Positions 1 through 8,567 are shown, numbered from the stretch's first letter. The stretch: 61,140 nucleotides of DNA from UBA4665 sp036388555 (GCA_036388555.1 DASVRP010000005.1:1-61140), one strand, 5' to 3'. Translations and numbers: made by a program. The notes: generated by a model from the letters alone, not told the origin.

Positions 1-298
1 CACTGCCCGGGTCACCGGCACTAAGAACGCCGCTGCCTCCGACACCGTCGTCAATGCTGACCGGATCGACGTCACCGCCGGCAGCACCACGCCGCCTCCG
101 ACCCCTCCCGGCCCGACCCCTCCGCCGCCGGCTCCCGGTACGCCCGGTGACGTCAACGGCGACGGCCGTGTCAACGCCCTCGACCTGTCCGCCCTCATCT
201 CCCGTGACGGCCAGAACTACCCGGCTGCTGACTTCAATGGTGACGGTACTGTCGGGGCGGCGGACATGGCGATACTGCTTAGTCGGTGGACGTGGTAG
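1..298 (+). CDS. C-terminal part of a secreted dockerin-domain protein (5' end outside window)
   Basis: The reading frame is open from base 2 to the TAG at 296-298. It encodes the end of a beta-sandwich-like domain (TARVTGTKNAA), a Pro/Thr-rich linker, and a type I dockerin-like module with two calcium-loop motifs (GDVNGDGRVNALD and DFNGDGTVGAADM), ending RWTW. Dockerins normally bind cohesin modules on scaffold proteins or cell surfaces. The same ~99 residues occur almost unchanged at the end of the next gene (about 1650-1947), so the two genes share a C-terminal cassette by duplication or recombination. The catalytic part, if any, lies outside the window. Confidence 0.8.
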   Translation, partial: TARVTGTKNAAASDTVVNADRIDVTAGSTTPPPTPPGPTPPPPAPGTPGDVNGDGRVNALDLSALISRDGQNYPAADFNGDGTVGAADMAILLSRWTW

Positions 299-309
299 GT
301 GCGCTGTCG

Positions 310-1947
310 ATGAAGCATCTTCAACCGACACGTTCCAAACGAACTATGCAGCGTGGATTAGCAGTGCTGATCGCAGTACTGATCGCCGGTCTGGGTGTCA
401 TTACGCTCATACCTTCCCGCGCCGCCACTGGCACCCAAGGTATCATCACGCGTCAAGGTACTAAGCTGATGCTCGATGGAGGGCAGTACAAGTTTGCTGG
501 CTTGAACGCCGATACCTGGTTTGGCTGCTGGGCTGGTGAAATACCGAGCGACGCCCAGCTCGAACGTTATTTCAGCGAGATCAACCCAAAATCAATGACC
601 AGGCTATTTTTTGTGCCCGGAAGTAATACTGCGATCATGGATCGTATTGTCGCGGCGGCTGAGCGTCATCACCAGTACCTTGCAGTGGCTTTAGCTGCCG
701 GCAATGGAGACTGTGGCCAGCCACGGCCGAATATGGCAAACCCGCAGTACGAACTGAACTGGATCAGCACAGTCGTGCCGAAATACAAAGATTCACCGGC
801 CATCGGTTTTTGGGAAGTCAGTAATGAAGCCAGCGGAGGCGATCCGAATATACAGAATTATTACACTGTCGCCGCCAACCGCATTAAGCAGCTAGACCCA
901 AATACGCTGGTTGGTTCGGGTGGAGTGCCACAGTACGCCTACGGCAGCTACGAGCGTTTCAAGGCGGCGCATTCCGCACCAACGATGGATCTCATTTCCA
1001 TTCACGAATACGACGCAGCAACTGGCCGCAGCCACTGGGCTGCATCGGCTGAACAGGCCGCCCAGGAATTGCAGAAAGTCTGGTACGCTGGTGAAGATGG
1101 CTTCTGCTGCAACGGGGGCGACACTGGCACGGAATCAGGAAATGCTTCCAAGCTCGATGCTGAGTGGAGGGCATACCTAGAATCTCCGGCCGGTGCAGGT
1201 ATGCTGTATTGGGATTTCAAGCTCGGCTATGCTAACACCCATACCGTGAATTTTGGAGACGCCATGTGGCAGAAGGCGTCGTCGTTCAGGCATGCTTACA
1301 ATAGCGGCACTACGACGCCACCTCCCGCCCCAACACCGACGCCTTCGCCGCCAGCTGGATCAGGCTCTATCAATGACAGCACCTTTACCTACACCGGCAC
1401 CTGGGCTACCGCCAACAACGCCGGCTCCTACAATGGTGATGACCGCTACAGCCGCAGTGCCGGTTCAACCTATGCGCTGACATTTACCGGCACCCAGGCC
1501 AAGATTTACGCATCCAAAGCTCCCCAGCACGGCATCCTGGCTGTCGGAGTAGATGGAGGCGCCGAATCACTGGTCGACCTGTACGCTGCCACCCGCGCCG
1601 ACCAGCAGCTAGTCTACACAAGTCCCACACTGACATCGGGCAGCCACACTATCACTGCCCGTGTCACCGGCACCAAGAACGCCGCTGCTACCGACACCGT
1701 CGTCAACGCCGACCGGATCGACATCGTGGCGGGGGCGGCCACGACACCACCGACTCCCGGCCCGACCCCTCCGCCGCCGGCTCCCGGTACTCCCGGCGAC
1801 GTCAACGGCGATGGCCGGGTCAACGCACTTGATCTGAGTACGCTTATCTCGCGTGATGGGCAGAGCTATGCACCAGCTGACTTCAATGGTGACGGTACTG
1901 TCGGGGCGGCAGACATGGCGATTCTCCTCAGCAGGTGGACGTGGTAA
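310..1947 (+). CDS. Secreted GH5-like glycoside hydrolase with C-terminal dockerin
   Basis: The N-terminus is a basic stretch plus a hydrophobic segment (RGLAVLIAVLIAGLGVITLI) typical of a signal peptide or anchor. Residues ~45-335 resemble a GH5/cellulase TIM barrel: WEVSNEA carries the likely acid/base Glu173, HEYD follows, and YAGEDGF carries the likely nucleophile Glu262. A Pro-rich linker leads to a ~125-residue beta-sandwich-like module, a second Pro linker and a type I dockerin. A GTG at 286 is in frame, but it overlaps the upstream gene. I prefer ATG 310, which has AGGTG 8 nt upstream and puts the signal peptide at the N-terminus. The substrate is not predictable; a beta-mannan or beta-glucan is plausible. 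No cohesin gene is visible in the window. Confidence 0.75.
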   Translation: MKHLQPTRSKRTMQRGLAVLIAVLIAGLGVITLIPSRAATGTQGIITRQGTKLMLDGGQYKFAGLNADTWFGCWAGEIPSDAQLERYFSEINPKSMTRLFFVPGSNTAIMDRIVAAAERHHQYLAVALAAGNGDCGQPRPNMANPQYELNWISTVVPKYKDSPAIGFWEVSNEASGGDPNIQNYYTVAANRIKQLDPNTLVGSGGVPQYAYGSYERFKAAHSAPTMDLISIHEYDAATGRSHWAASAEQAAQELQKVWYAGEDGFCCNGGDTGTESGNASKLDAEWRAYLESPAGAGMLYWDFKLGYANTHTVNFGDAMWQKASSFRHAYNSGTTTPPPAPTPTPSPPAGSGSINDSTFTYTGTWATANNAGSYNGDDRYSRSAGSTYALTFTGTQAKIYASKAPQHGILAVGVDGGAESLVDLYAATRADQQLVYTSPTLTSGSHTITARVTGTKNAAATDTVVNADRIDIVAGAATTPPTPGPTPPPPAPGTPGDVNGDGRVNALDLSTLISRDGQSYAPADFNGDGTVGAADMAILLSRWTW

Positions 1948-1969
1948 TAACTGCCGCTAGGTTAAGACA

Positions 1970-1988
1970 CTCCTGCGTATTGCGGGGG
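1970..1988. terminator. Possible weak hairpin between convergent genes
   Basis: A 7-bp stem (CTCCTGC / GCGGGGG, with G-U pairs) with a 5-nt loop lies between the convergent gene ends at 1947 and 1990. There is no T-run on either side, so this is only a candidate bidirectional terminator. Confidence 0.25.
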
Positions 1989-1989
1989 C

Positions 1990-2427
1990 TTATGGGATCG
2001 GTTTGGTGTAGACAACCATAGTGCCGCTCGCGCACTGGCACTCGAAACAGCCGTTCGGAGGGCCGTACGGATTGATGCCGTAGTAGCCATCAGCCGGTAT
2101 GTAATTTTTCCAGCCGGGCAGTTTGACGCGGAAAGCGGAATTTACCTTGAATGAATGGTATCCGTTACCTGATGTCTTACCGACGCGGATGACTGCATGA
2201 CCTTTTTTGCAGGCGTTATCCTTCCATACATTGATGGCATATGATGAATCGGACCGGACGTGTATGCGGGTCTTTGCAGTGAATCCGCCCTGAGCCTTAA
2301 GATTTTCAGCCGAAATTTTTGGTGCCCCGTACGTGTAGGTGGGTGCTGCCTGCGCCTGGCCGGGTACTGCGATGAGTAACCCGAAGGCCAGTACCAGTGC
2401 TGCCGCAACTGATGATATACGTTTCAT
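1990..2427 (-). CDS. Small secreted protein of unknown function
   Basis: The 145-residue protein starts with a clear Sec signal peptide (MKRISSVAAALVLAFGLL, cleavage near AQAAPTYTY). The mature part is rich in Gly, Tyr and Lys and has four cysteines, three of them close together near the C-terminus (CFECQC), suggesting disulfides or metal binding outside the cell. I do not recognise a family. An excellent Shine-Dalgarno (AAAGGAGGAA, plus-strand 2436-2445) lies 8 nt before the ATG, unlike many other genes here. It converges on the GH5-like gene. Confidence 0.7.
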   Translation of the reverse strand: MKRISSVAAALVLAFGLLIAVPGQAQAAPTYTYGAPKISAENLKAQGGFTAKTRIHVRSDSSYAINVWKDNACKKGHAVIRVGKTSGNGYHSFKVNSAFRVKLPGWKNYIPADGYYGINPYGPPNGCFECQCASGTMVVYTKPIP

Positions 2428-2435
2428 TTTTTATA

Positions 2436-2445
2436 TTCCTCCTTT
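2436..2445 (-). promoter_or_regulatory. Strong Shine-Dalgarno of the 2427 gene
   Basis: On the minus strand this reads AAAGGAGGAA, near-perfectly complementary to the 16S 3' end, 8 nt upstream of the ATG. It shows that SD-led initiation is used in this genome alongside the leaderless pattern seen elsewhere. Confidence 0.75.
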
Positions 2446-2518
2446 ATTTGCTGTATCGTATGGCTCAGCATAATACGAGCTGCACGAATGCTATGTGAGA
2501 AATTCGATGGAGAGTATA

Positions 2519-3424
2519 TTATCTGCCAAGTGCAGTCAGTGCCTGGCCCATGGTCATGACCCTGACACCAGAATTCTTGATGGCGTCCATCTGGGCTGTG
2601 AACGTAGCGGTGTCAGTATCGAGCGAGGCGGATGGGCCGATACCATGGTAGAGCAGAATGATCCAGCTGTTGTTGGCTTTGGCGCGTGCTGCCATAGCCG
2701 CGACGGAGCTGGCATTGTAGCTTGAACCCATCATGTACGCGCCGAGGTTGTAGACATTCATACTGGCGGGGTTGTTATCGTTCTGGCCGGTACCGCGGCA
2801 CGACCGGAAGAATTTCCTGGCTTCGGCGTCAACCGTCCCATTATAGCTGCCGAACGGATAGGCGCAGGTTGTCGGGCTCCTGCCCGTAACTGTGTTGATG
2901 ACCGACTGCGCGGTGGAGAACTGCCCGTTGATACCGCTGGCTGAGAGGGTCGTAAGATTAGGATGTGATTTGGTATGGTTACCCGCCTCAAAACCGTCGT
3001 TTATGAGTTGGCGGGCCTGGGTAGTGTTCATGCTGCTGCCACCATAGCCGAATGCGTCCGAGATGAAGTAGAACGTTGCCGGCAATCCCCGCGCCATAAG
3101 CACGGGCCGTGCGTTATTATACTGGCCGAGCTGCCCGTCGTCGAAGGTCAGGGTAATGATGCCGCTGCCGCTGGGAGGCGGCGGTGGGGGAGCGAACTGC
3201 ACTGCAGAGCCGCCTGAGGCATTTGCATCATTCCGGACGTATGCGCTTCCGGCGATTGATCCGCTTTCCGCCTCGGCCCCGACGAACGGTCCGGCGGCCC
3301 TGGTCATGACCAGGGCGAGCAGGCCGGCACATACCAAGACTGCAATCACCGCACCGATCACGACGCTGGGCTTCTTGGACAGACTCGTTAGGGCGGAAGA
3401 TGGTGTAGCGGTGCGTCTTGCCAT
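2519..3424 (-). CDS. Membrane-anchored polysaccharide deacetylase (NodB/CE4), copy 2
   Basis: A basic N-terminus and one transmembrane segment (about residues 20-44) precede a short AEAESG...ASGG...F module, a Pro linker, and a NodB homology domain. The CE4 motifs are visible: TFDDG (motif 1), HTKSH (motif 2, metal-binding HxxxH), YPFGSYN (motif 3) and LLYHGIG near the end. CE4 enzymes remove N- or O-acetyl groups from polysaccharides such as peptidoglycan, chitin or xylan, here probably outside the membrane. The gene starts directly after the stop of its paralog at 3425, so the two form one transcription unit. Confidence 0.85.
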   Translation of the reverse strand: MARRTATPSSALTSLSKKPSVVIGAVIAVLVCAGLLALVMTRAAGPFVGAEAESGSIAGSAYVRNDANASGGSAVQFAPPPPPPSGSGIITLTFDDGQLGQYNNARPVLMARGLPATFYFISDAFGYGGSSMNTTQARQLINDGFEAGNHTKSHPNLTTLSASGINGQFSTAQSVINTVTGRSPTTCAYPFGSYNGTVDAEARKFFRSCRGTGQNDNNPASMNVYNLGAYMMGSSYNASSVAAMAARAKANNSWIILLYHGIGPSASLDTDTATFTAQMDAIKNSGVRVMTMGQALTALGR

Positions 3425-4369
3425 TTATTTACCCAGGGCAGTCAATGCCTGGTCCATAGTGAGTACCCTGATGCCCGAAGCCTGGATGGTATCCATCATG
3501 CTGTTGAACATCGCCGTCGTGACGTTCAGGTCGCCCCCGGTGCCGACCTGATGGAATGAGAAGATGACCCAGGTCTTATTGGCGATCGAGCGGTCGAGCA
3601 GCTGCTTGACGGTCGATGTCGTCGATGTCGGCCCCATCGAATAATTCGGTAGGTCCCACAGATTGGCGGTATTTATATATATCTGGTCATACGCTGAGCT
3701 GCGGCATCCACGGAAGTACTTGCGCACGACCGAATCGATGGTTGCATTGTATGCACCATAAGGGTAGCCGCAGGTCTTCGGCGTGACTCCTGTCAATGCT
3801 TGGATGGCTGTCTGGGCGCCGCCGTATTCGGCGTCGACCTGCGCATAGCTGTAGCCACGCATATCCGGATGCGATTTGCTGTGGCTGCCGATTTCAAATC
3901 CCTCGGAAGCCAGCTGTCTGGCCTGGGTGGAACTGATGTATCCGGAGCCCCCGATCGTATTTGAAATAAGGAAATACGTAGCCCGGAAGTTGTGGCTGCG
4001 CAGGGAAGGCGCGGCGTTCGTGAACTGTCCGACCGTGCCGTCATCGAAGGTGATAGTGGCGATGGCACCGCCGGATGGTATCGTTGCGGCTCCGAATTTT
4101 ACGGCGTTGCCGCCGGAAGCCGCCGCGTCGGCAACCAGGGTTGCGCTGCCGCTGCGTGAGCCTGATTCGGCTTCAGCATTGATGTACGGCGTATCGGCCC
4201 GGGTAAGTGCTAAGCTGCCCATGCCGATGATGACAGCGACCCCCAGCGTGCTGAGCAGCGATAAGCGCGGATTCGTACGGATCCTGGTGGCGAGCAGCCG
4301 CAGTCTGGAAGTTTGTTTTTGTGTAGCCCTGCCGGTCACTTTAGCAGGGCGCTGCGTTACTTTAAGCAT
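3425..4369 (-). CDS. Membrane-anchored polysaccharide deacetylase (NodB/CE4), copy 1
   Basis: The architecture matches the following paralog: a long basic cytoplasmic N-terminus, one transmembrane segment (LLSTLGVAVIIGMGSLAL), a NAEAESG...ASGGNAVKFG module and a NodB domain. Catalytic motifs are TFDDG, HSKSH, YPYGAYN and FSFHQVG. The last replaces the usual LxH motif form but keeps the His. The AEAESG/ASGG segment resembles the start of CBM6/35-type modules and recurs in the 43406 gene. The ATG at 4369 has a TACTAT -10 box 7 nt upstream and no SD. Confidence 0.85.
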   Translation of the reverse strand: MLKVTQRPAKVTGRATQKQTSRLRLLATRIRTNPRLSLLSTLGVAVIIGMGSLALTRADTPYINAEAESGSRSGSATLVADAAASGGNAVKFGAATIPSGGAIATITFDDGTVGQFTNAAPSLRSHNFRATYFLISNTIGGSGYISSTQARQLASEGFEIGSHSKSHPDMRGYSYAQVDAEYGGAQTAIQALTGVTPKTCGYPYGAYNATIDSVVRKYFRGCRSSAYDQIYINTANLWDLPNYSMGPTSTTSTVKQLLDRSIANKTWVIFSFHQVGTGGDLNVTTAMFNSMMDTIQASGIRVLTMDQALTALGK

Positions 4370-4376
4370 ATGAGGT

Positions 4377-4382
4377 ATAGTA
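4377..4382 (-). promoter_or_regulatory. -10 box of deacetylase pair (leaderless start)
   Basis: On the minus strand TACTAT is followed by 7 nt and then the ATG at 4369. The expected transcription start coincides with the start codon. Confidence 0.45.
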
Positions 4383-4469
4383 CCATGCCTTGACCGATGT
4401 TCATATGCTTAAAATGACGCTAGAGGCGACCATGCCCATCATCACTTTCCCTTACGGTTATTCTGCCGT

Positions 4470-5570
4470 CTATTTGGAGACGTTGAACTTGAATTCGACG
4501 ATGTCGCCCGGCTGCATGACGTATGTCTTGCCCTCGGTGCGGACCTTGCCGGCTGCCCTCGCAGCTTGGAACGCGGCGGCGGCTTCGGAGCCGGCTGCCA
4601 TCAGGTCGTCATAGTCGGTGACCGTGGCGGCGATGAAGCCGCGCTCGAAGTCGCCATGGATGACGCCGGCTGCCTGCGGCGCGGTGGCGCCCTTCGGGAT
4701 GGTCCAGGCGCGGACTTCTTTTTCGCCGGCGGTCAGGTAGCTCTGCAATCCTAGCGCGTCGTAGGCGGCATGGACCAGCTGCAGCAGGCCTGATTCTGAC
4801 TGATTGTAGCTCGCCAGCAGTTCGGCGGCGTCGGCCGGATCGAGGTCCTTCAGTTCGCTCTCCAGCTTCGCGCAGACGAACAGCGCCTTGGCCGGTGCGA
4901 CCATCTCGGCCAGCGGCGGCTGGCAGGCCTCACAGTTCAGGTTCTCCTCATCCATGTTGAACAGGTAGATGACTTGCTTGGCGGTGATCAGCTGCAGGTC
5001 GGCGATATGCTCGCGGTTGAGCGACGGCTCGTTCCACAGCGGCGTCCCGGCATCGAGCAGTTCGTGGGCCCGCTGCAGTGTATCCAGGACCGGCTTCAGC
5101 TTCGGGTTGAGGCGGACTTCCTTCTCGAAGCGCTGCAGCCGCTTTCCGACGGTCTGCAGGTCGGCCAGCACCAGCTCGGTATTGATGACGTCGATGTCCT
5201 TCTTCTCGTTGCGTTCCTCGTCGACATGGATGACATTGTCGTCGTCGAAGGCCCGCACCACCTGTACGATGGCATTGCACTGCCGGATATGGCTCAGGAA
5301 CTGGTTGCCCAGGCCTTCGCCCTTGCTGGCGCCTGCTACCAGACCGGCGATATCGACGAACGTCACGGTGGCAGGGATGACCTTCTGTGTCTTGTACAGC
5401 TCCGCCAGCTTGCCCAGCCGCTCATCCGGAACCGGCACGATACCGGTGTTCGGCTCGATGGTCGCGAACGGATAATTGGCCGCCAGGATATTGCTGCCGG
5501 TCAGTGCATTGAACAGGGTTGATTTGCCGACGTTGGGGAGGCCGACGATGCCGATGGATAGGGAACTCAT
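4470..5570 (-). CDS. ychF: Redox-regulated ATPase/GTPase YchF (OLA1 family)
   Basis: This 366-residue protein has the normal length of the family. It begins MSSLSIGIVGLPNVGKST (P-loop), continues with the NYPFATIEPN switch segment and DIAGLVAGASKGEGLGNQFL (G3), and has FNMDEE at the position of the NxxE motif that makes YchF prefer ATP. A coiled-coil arm and a C-terminal TGS domain (VRAWTIPKG...FKFNVSK) follow. YchF is a ribosome-associated, near-universal translation/stress factor. The minus-strand TACAAT box ends 6 nt before the ATG, so the transcript is probably leaderless. Confidence 0.96.
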   Translation of the reverse strand: MSSLSIGIVGLPNVGKSTLFNALTGSNILAANYPFATIEPNTGIVPVPDERLGKLAELYKTQKVIPATVTFVDIAGLVAGASKGEGLGNQFLSHIRQCNAIVQVVRAFDDDNVIHVDEERNEKKDIDVINTELVLADLQTVGKRLQRFEKEVRLNPKLKPVLDTLQRAHELLDAGTPLWNEPSLNREHIADLQLITAKQVIYLFNMDEENLNCEACQPPLAEMVAPAKALFVCAKLESELKDLDPADAAELLASYNQSESGLLQLVHAAYDALGLQSYLTAGEKEVRAWTIPKGATAPQAAGVIHGDFERGFIAATVTDYDDLMAAGSEAAAAFQAARAAGKVRTEGKTYVMQPGDIVEFKFNVSK

Positions 5571-5576
5571 CCGAAT

Positions 5577-5582
5577 ATTGTA
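5577..5582 (-). promoter_or_regulatory. -10 box of ychF (leaderless start)
   Basis: Minus-strand TACAAT, then 6 nt, then the ATG at 5570. There is no SD sequence and no room for a 5' UTR. Confidence 0.5.
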
Positions 5583-5700
5583 ACAGATACCGGTTCTGGA
5601 GTGCTAAGCGCGCATGCGCCACCGCGCCCAGTAGCAGCAGTGGGGCGCAGGCCTGTTTCTCGAACGGCGTGCCAAGATTACGGTATGTCAAGAGTATCTA

Positions 5701-5955
5701 TTATCTCAGTCTGAAAGGAGGATACGTATCGGTTACGAGCAAGAATGCATATGCTTCGACGCGGGTACACCATCTGCCGACTCCTACGACGAACTCAAAG
5801 AGACGTTTCGGATACTGCCCAGTGCAAATAATGGAGAACCAAGCTAGGATAGTTGCCCCCAGTGCAGCGATAAGCAGGGGTATAAGCACGACATAATGCG
5901 GAATAGCCAACAGCCATTTTATGATCGGTAGCCAGCGGTTCAGATCTCTCTGCAC
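5701..5955 (-). CDS. Truncated DUF4389 membrane protein
   Basis: The 84-residue frame encodes two transmembrane segments and the hallmarks of the DUF4389 C-terminal half: DLNRWLPIIKWLLAIPHY, CTGQYPKRLFEFVVGVGRW and a terminal DTYPPF. Full DUF4389 proteins are usually longer, often with a tandem repeat or an extra N-terminal part. The frame is open upstream to about 6033, and PGDPDVQRDLNRW reads like family sequence before the GTG at 5955, with no good start codon. It is therefore probably a 5'-truncated remnant, though a short functional protein from GTG 5955 cannot be excluded. Confidence 0.55.
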   Translation of the reverse strand: MQRDLNRWLPIIKWLLAIPHYVVLIPLLIAALGATILAWFSIICTGQYPKRLFEFVVGVGRWCTRVEAYAFLLVTDTYPPFRLR

Positions 5956-5981
5956 GTCCGGATCTCCGGGCCGCCAATTAC

Positions 5982-6083
5982 ATGCCGATGATATTGAAGC
6001 CTTCGAAGCTACAGTATGCGGACTATAAGCACGTCAAAGCTGACGCCCATGTCAACTACATAGAGCAGATCCTGCCAACCTGA
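5982..6083 (+). pseudogene. Possible gene remnant (33 codons)
   Basis: A short plus-strand frame (MPMILKPSKLQYADYKHVKA...) has a protein-like composition and ends in TGA at 6081-6083. It lies against the truncated DUF4389 gene and may be the fragment of another disrupted gene. No family is recognised, and the remainder of 6084-6225 shows no gene. Confidence 0.2.
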
Positions 6084-6225
6084 TCGTCCTGTATACCGTT
6101 ACCTTGTTGACTGACGGCAGTGAACCGACCAACTACTGCATGCGTATCCATGTTGCAAAAGCGTTATAAAATTGCGACAAATTTGCAAATATATCCAGGC
6201 GCTCATAAGCTTTAGATAACTGCCT

Positions 6226-6855
6226 ATGAGAATATATGATACTTTTGACGCTGTTATTCAGGATTATTTCCTTCATCCGCCAGTGATAGCCAGTATGGAC
6301 ACCTGGTCGATTGCAAAATTTATTCACACGTCGGATACCGACTACCGATCTCAGGCAGCTGCCGGAAAGAACAGCCTCGGCTATCAGCCGACATTGCTGA
6401 CCTTGGCAGATCCATTTAACCAGCAGAAAAACGAGGTCATGGTCCGTGGCTTGCAGAGCACTGTATATCAGTTGATCCGTGAGCAGTACATACACCGTTT
6501 CATCGACCAGCTGCCGAGAAGGTTCGGATTGATCAATAGCGAAAAGAAGCAGGCTGATGCCGTGTTTGCATCATGGCAGGGGTTTGCGGATGCATGGCTG
6601 GAACGTGACGGTAAGAGCCTGTTGCCCTATAATCTACCGCTCTTGTTCGACCATGTCTCAGATGCCGAATATTGGAGTTGGCAGCACAAAGGATTTGATC
6701 CCTGCGGGACGCAGCGCCTGATAATCACCGTGTTCCAGTACCGCACCGGACGCTTTGCGGACGTATTCATAACGGACGTTACTGACGCCGAAATGGCGCG
6801 CATCCGGATGCTTATCACGAGCAAGCTGACGCTGGGGTTGGAGGAGGTCCTGTGA
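6226..6855 (+). CDS. Protein of unknown function, first gene of the His-rich/permease operon
   Basis: This is a 209-residue soluble protein with no signal peptide or transmembrane segment and no family I recognise. It is mostly alpha-helical in character, with a conserved-looking core (YNLPLLFDHVSDAEYWSW, FDPCGTQRL). It overlaps the following His-rich gene by the GTGA junction at 6852-6855, with GAGGAGGT upstream, so the two are translationally coupled and probably work together. Confidence 0.6.
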   Translation: MRIYDTFDAVIQDYFLHPPVIASMDTWSIAKFIHTSDTDYRSQAAAGKNSLGYQPTLLTLADPFNQQKNEVMVRGLQSTVYQLIREQYIHRFIDQLPRRFGLINSEKKQADAVFASWQGFADAWLERDGKSLLPYNLPLLFDHVSDAEYWSWQHKGFDPCGTQRLIITVFQYRTGRFADVFITDVTDAEMARIRMLITSKLTLGLEEVL

Positions 6856-8540
6856 GCGGTTGCGAAGAGCTGCATGACCACCGGATGGACCATCCGCACG
6901 AATCTGGGATGCATGAACATGAATCCGTTGACGACCACCACCATCATGACCACGGCGACCACGACTACCACTTCGCGGAACATGACCAGTCGCCGCGGCA
7001 TACTATCAAATTGAAGCAGGCGCACGCTTGTGGGGCAGATTGCCCGGAGCATGGACAGGCTGACGCTCATGATGGTGGACACGAACATGGCGAGCAACAC
7101 CCTCACTCAATCCAATTGAAAGCGGTTGAACATGCTTGCAGGGCGGATTGCCCTGACCACGGCGGCTCAGATACGCACGACCATTATTATTCAGTCGAGA
7201 TAGAGCATGCCGCTCACACTATCGAGCAGAAGGTACTTGCTTGTAACTCGGACTGTCCTGAACATTCCCCCGGCAATCCACATGACCATGCGATCCAGGG
7301 CGAACAACATACCCACAGGGACGAACAAGCTCTGGTGCCATTAGTCGAAACCGCCCAGTCTTCCGGCGGCGTAGACAGGACGGACGCAACTCTGGCGGTG
7401 CGTTCGATGATGACCGACCGCCAGATCGTGGCTGCCGAAGAACATAGTCAACCAGACCAAGTCCAGATGGATATGCCGAAGTTGGAGCAATCCGTAACGG
7501 CCCAGGAGATTAATTCTGAGCCACGGCATGACGCGGTTCTGGAAGCAATCGCCCAGGCATTGCCGGAAAAGCCGGTGCACGTAATCGGACCAGCTACAGA
7601 TACAGAAGTTGAACGAGTTACTACCATTCCGGATCAAACGCCTGAATCCGTCGAAGCCGTGCCGTTCCGGCCCTCTGCACCAGACCCGGTCGAGGCATTC
7701 GAAGGGCGGATATCGTATGATGTGGCAGACTCCTCAGAACCAGTTTCAGAGTTGGACTTCGAACCTGCCAATCAGCCGGATACAGAACCTCCGGTCGTCC
7801 GACGATTACCATTGGTCCGGACTGAAGCAGCCGTCGTACCGAGCGACGACGTGGAATATCAGGCCGTTCAGGACATGCAGGATGCGGCATTGGAAATACC
7901 GGGAATCAACGACGAGATGATTGATGACGGATCCGGCGCAGAGTTACCAATCAGTGATTCGGCCCGCATGGAATCCGTTGATACGGCAGAAATTACTGGC
8001 ACGGAATCGGTAGTCGAAACTGATGCCGATCCCACGACGCTGGATGCGGATGCCATGGCCGGACCCGTCAGCCAGGCCACGGCTGCCGAGGTTGCCCCCA
8101 ATCCAGCATCTGAGATTTCAGACGAGCAGATCGCAGGCAATTATCATGAACTCATTAACACGCTTGACCTGCCCGTGGAGACCGGACATTCGGAACTGAT
8201 CGCTGCCATATCGCAGTTGGAAGATGCGGATCCGGAGCAGTCCGAAACTATTCCAGCGGTCCGGCGGGAGGAATATGAGTCGCTGTTGGCGCTGCTTAAG
8301 CATTCGGGCATCGGACATCCCAGCCAGATATTACGGCAATACAGGCTGCATTACGGAACAGACTCGCTCCAAGGATTGCCAGACTATCTGCGTGAACTGC
8401 TTAGTGGAGTCGCCCAGTTCGAGGACATCGGGCGCCAATTCCCGGTGACTACTACGTCGGGGAGTGATTTTGTGTTGGTATTAGGCAGATTCGTCTTACT
8501 TGTATTGGGCAGGAAGGGTATGCCGCAGACCGTGACATAA
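6852..8540 (+). CDS. Histidine-rich protein with repeated Cys-x-x-x-Cys-Pro-x-His modules; putative metal-binding protein
   Basis: The start is GTG 6852, with the SD GAGGAGGT at 6841-6848. Residues 1-160 are extremely His-rich (MDHPHESGMHEHE, DDHHHHDHGDHDYH) and contain three copies of a ~40-residue unit whose core is HACGADCPEHG, HACRADCPDHG and LACNSDCPEHS, each followed by HD/HEH clusters. Residues ~165-440 are acidic and low-complexity. The C-terminus (~445-562) looks folded and ends with a hydrophobic stretch (FVLVLGRFVLLVLG). There is no signal peptide. Cys/His density suggests binding of Zn, Cu, Ni or Co as a sink, chaperone or sensor. The next two genes (COG0701 permease and YcgQ-like partner) support a metal role. 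The family is not recognised. Confidence 0.75.
   Translation: MSGCEELHDHRMDHPHESGMHEHESVDDHHHHDHGDHDYHFAEHDQSPRHTIKLKQAHACGADCPEHGQADAHDGGHEHGEQHPHSIQLKAVEHACRADCPDHGGSDTHDHYYSVEIEHAAHTIEQKVLACNSDCPEHSPGNPHDHAIQGEQHTHRDEQALVPLVETAQSSGGVDRTDATLAVRSMMTDRQIVAAEEHSQPDQVQMDMPKLEQSVTAQEINSEPRHDAVLEAIAQALPEKPVHVIGPATDTEVERVTTIPDQTPESVEAVPFRPSAPDPVEAFEGRISYDVADSSEPVSELDFEPANQPDTEPPVVRRLPLVRTEAAVVPSDDVEYQAVQDMQDAALEIPGINDEMIDDGSGAELPISDSARMESVDTAEITGTESVVETDADPTTLDADAMAGPVSQATAAEVAPNPASEISDEQIAGNYHELINTLDLPVETGHSELIAAISQLEDADPEQSETIPAVRREEYESLLALLKHSGIGHPSQILRQYRLHYGTDSLQGLPDYLRELLSGVAQFEDIGRQFPVTTTSGSDFVLVLGRFVLLVLGRKGMPQTVT
7017..7300 (+). repeat. Three Cys/His repeat units within the His-rich gene
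   Basis: Three in-frame units each contain A-C-x-x-D-C-P-(E/D)-H followed by a His/Asp-rich tail. The first two are also preceded by a similar I-K/Q-L-K motif. The DNA of the units has diverged, so the motif is kept by selection rather than by recent duplication. Confidence 0.7.
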
Positions 8541-8567
8541 GGTTATGGCTGATGAAAGCGCATAAGG

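Noticed and set aside
5713..5723. AAAGGAGGATA on the plus strand as a Shine-Dalgarno
   Set aside because: It lies within the end of the minus-strand DUF4389 frame (antisense of the PPF codons) and is followed by no supported plus-strand gene.
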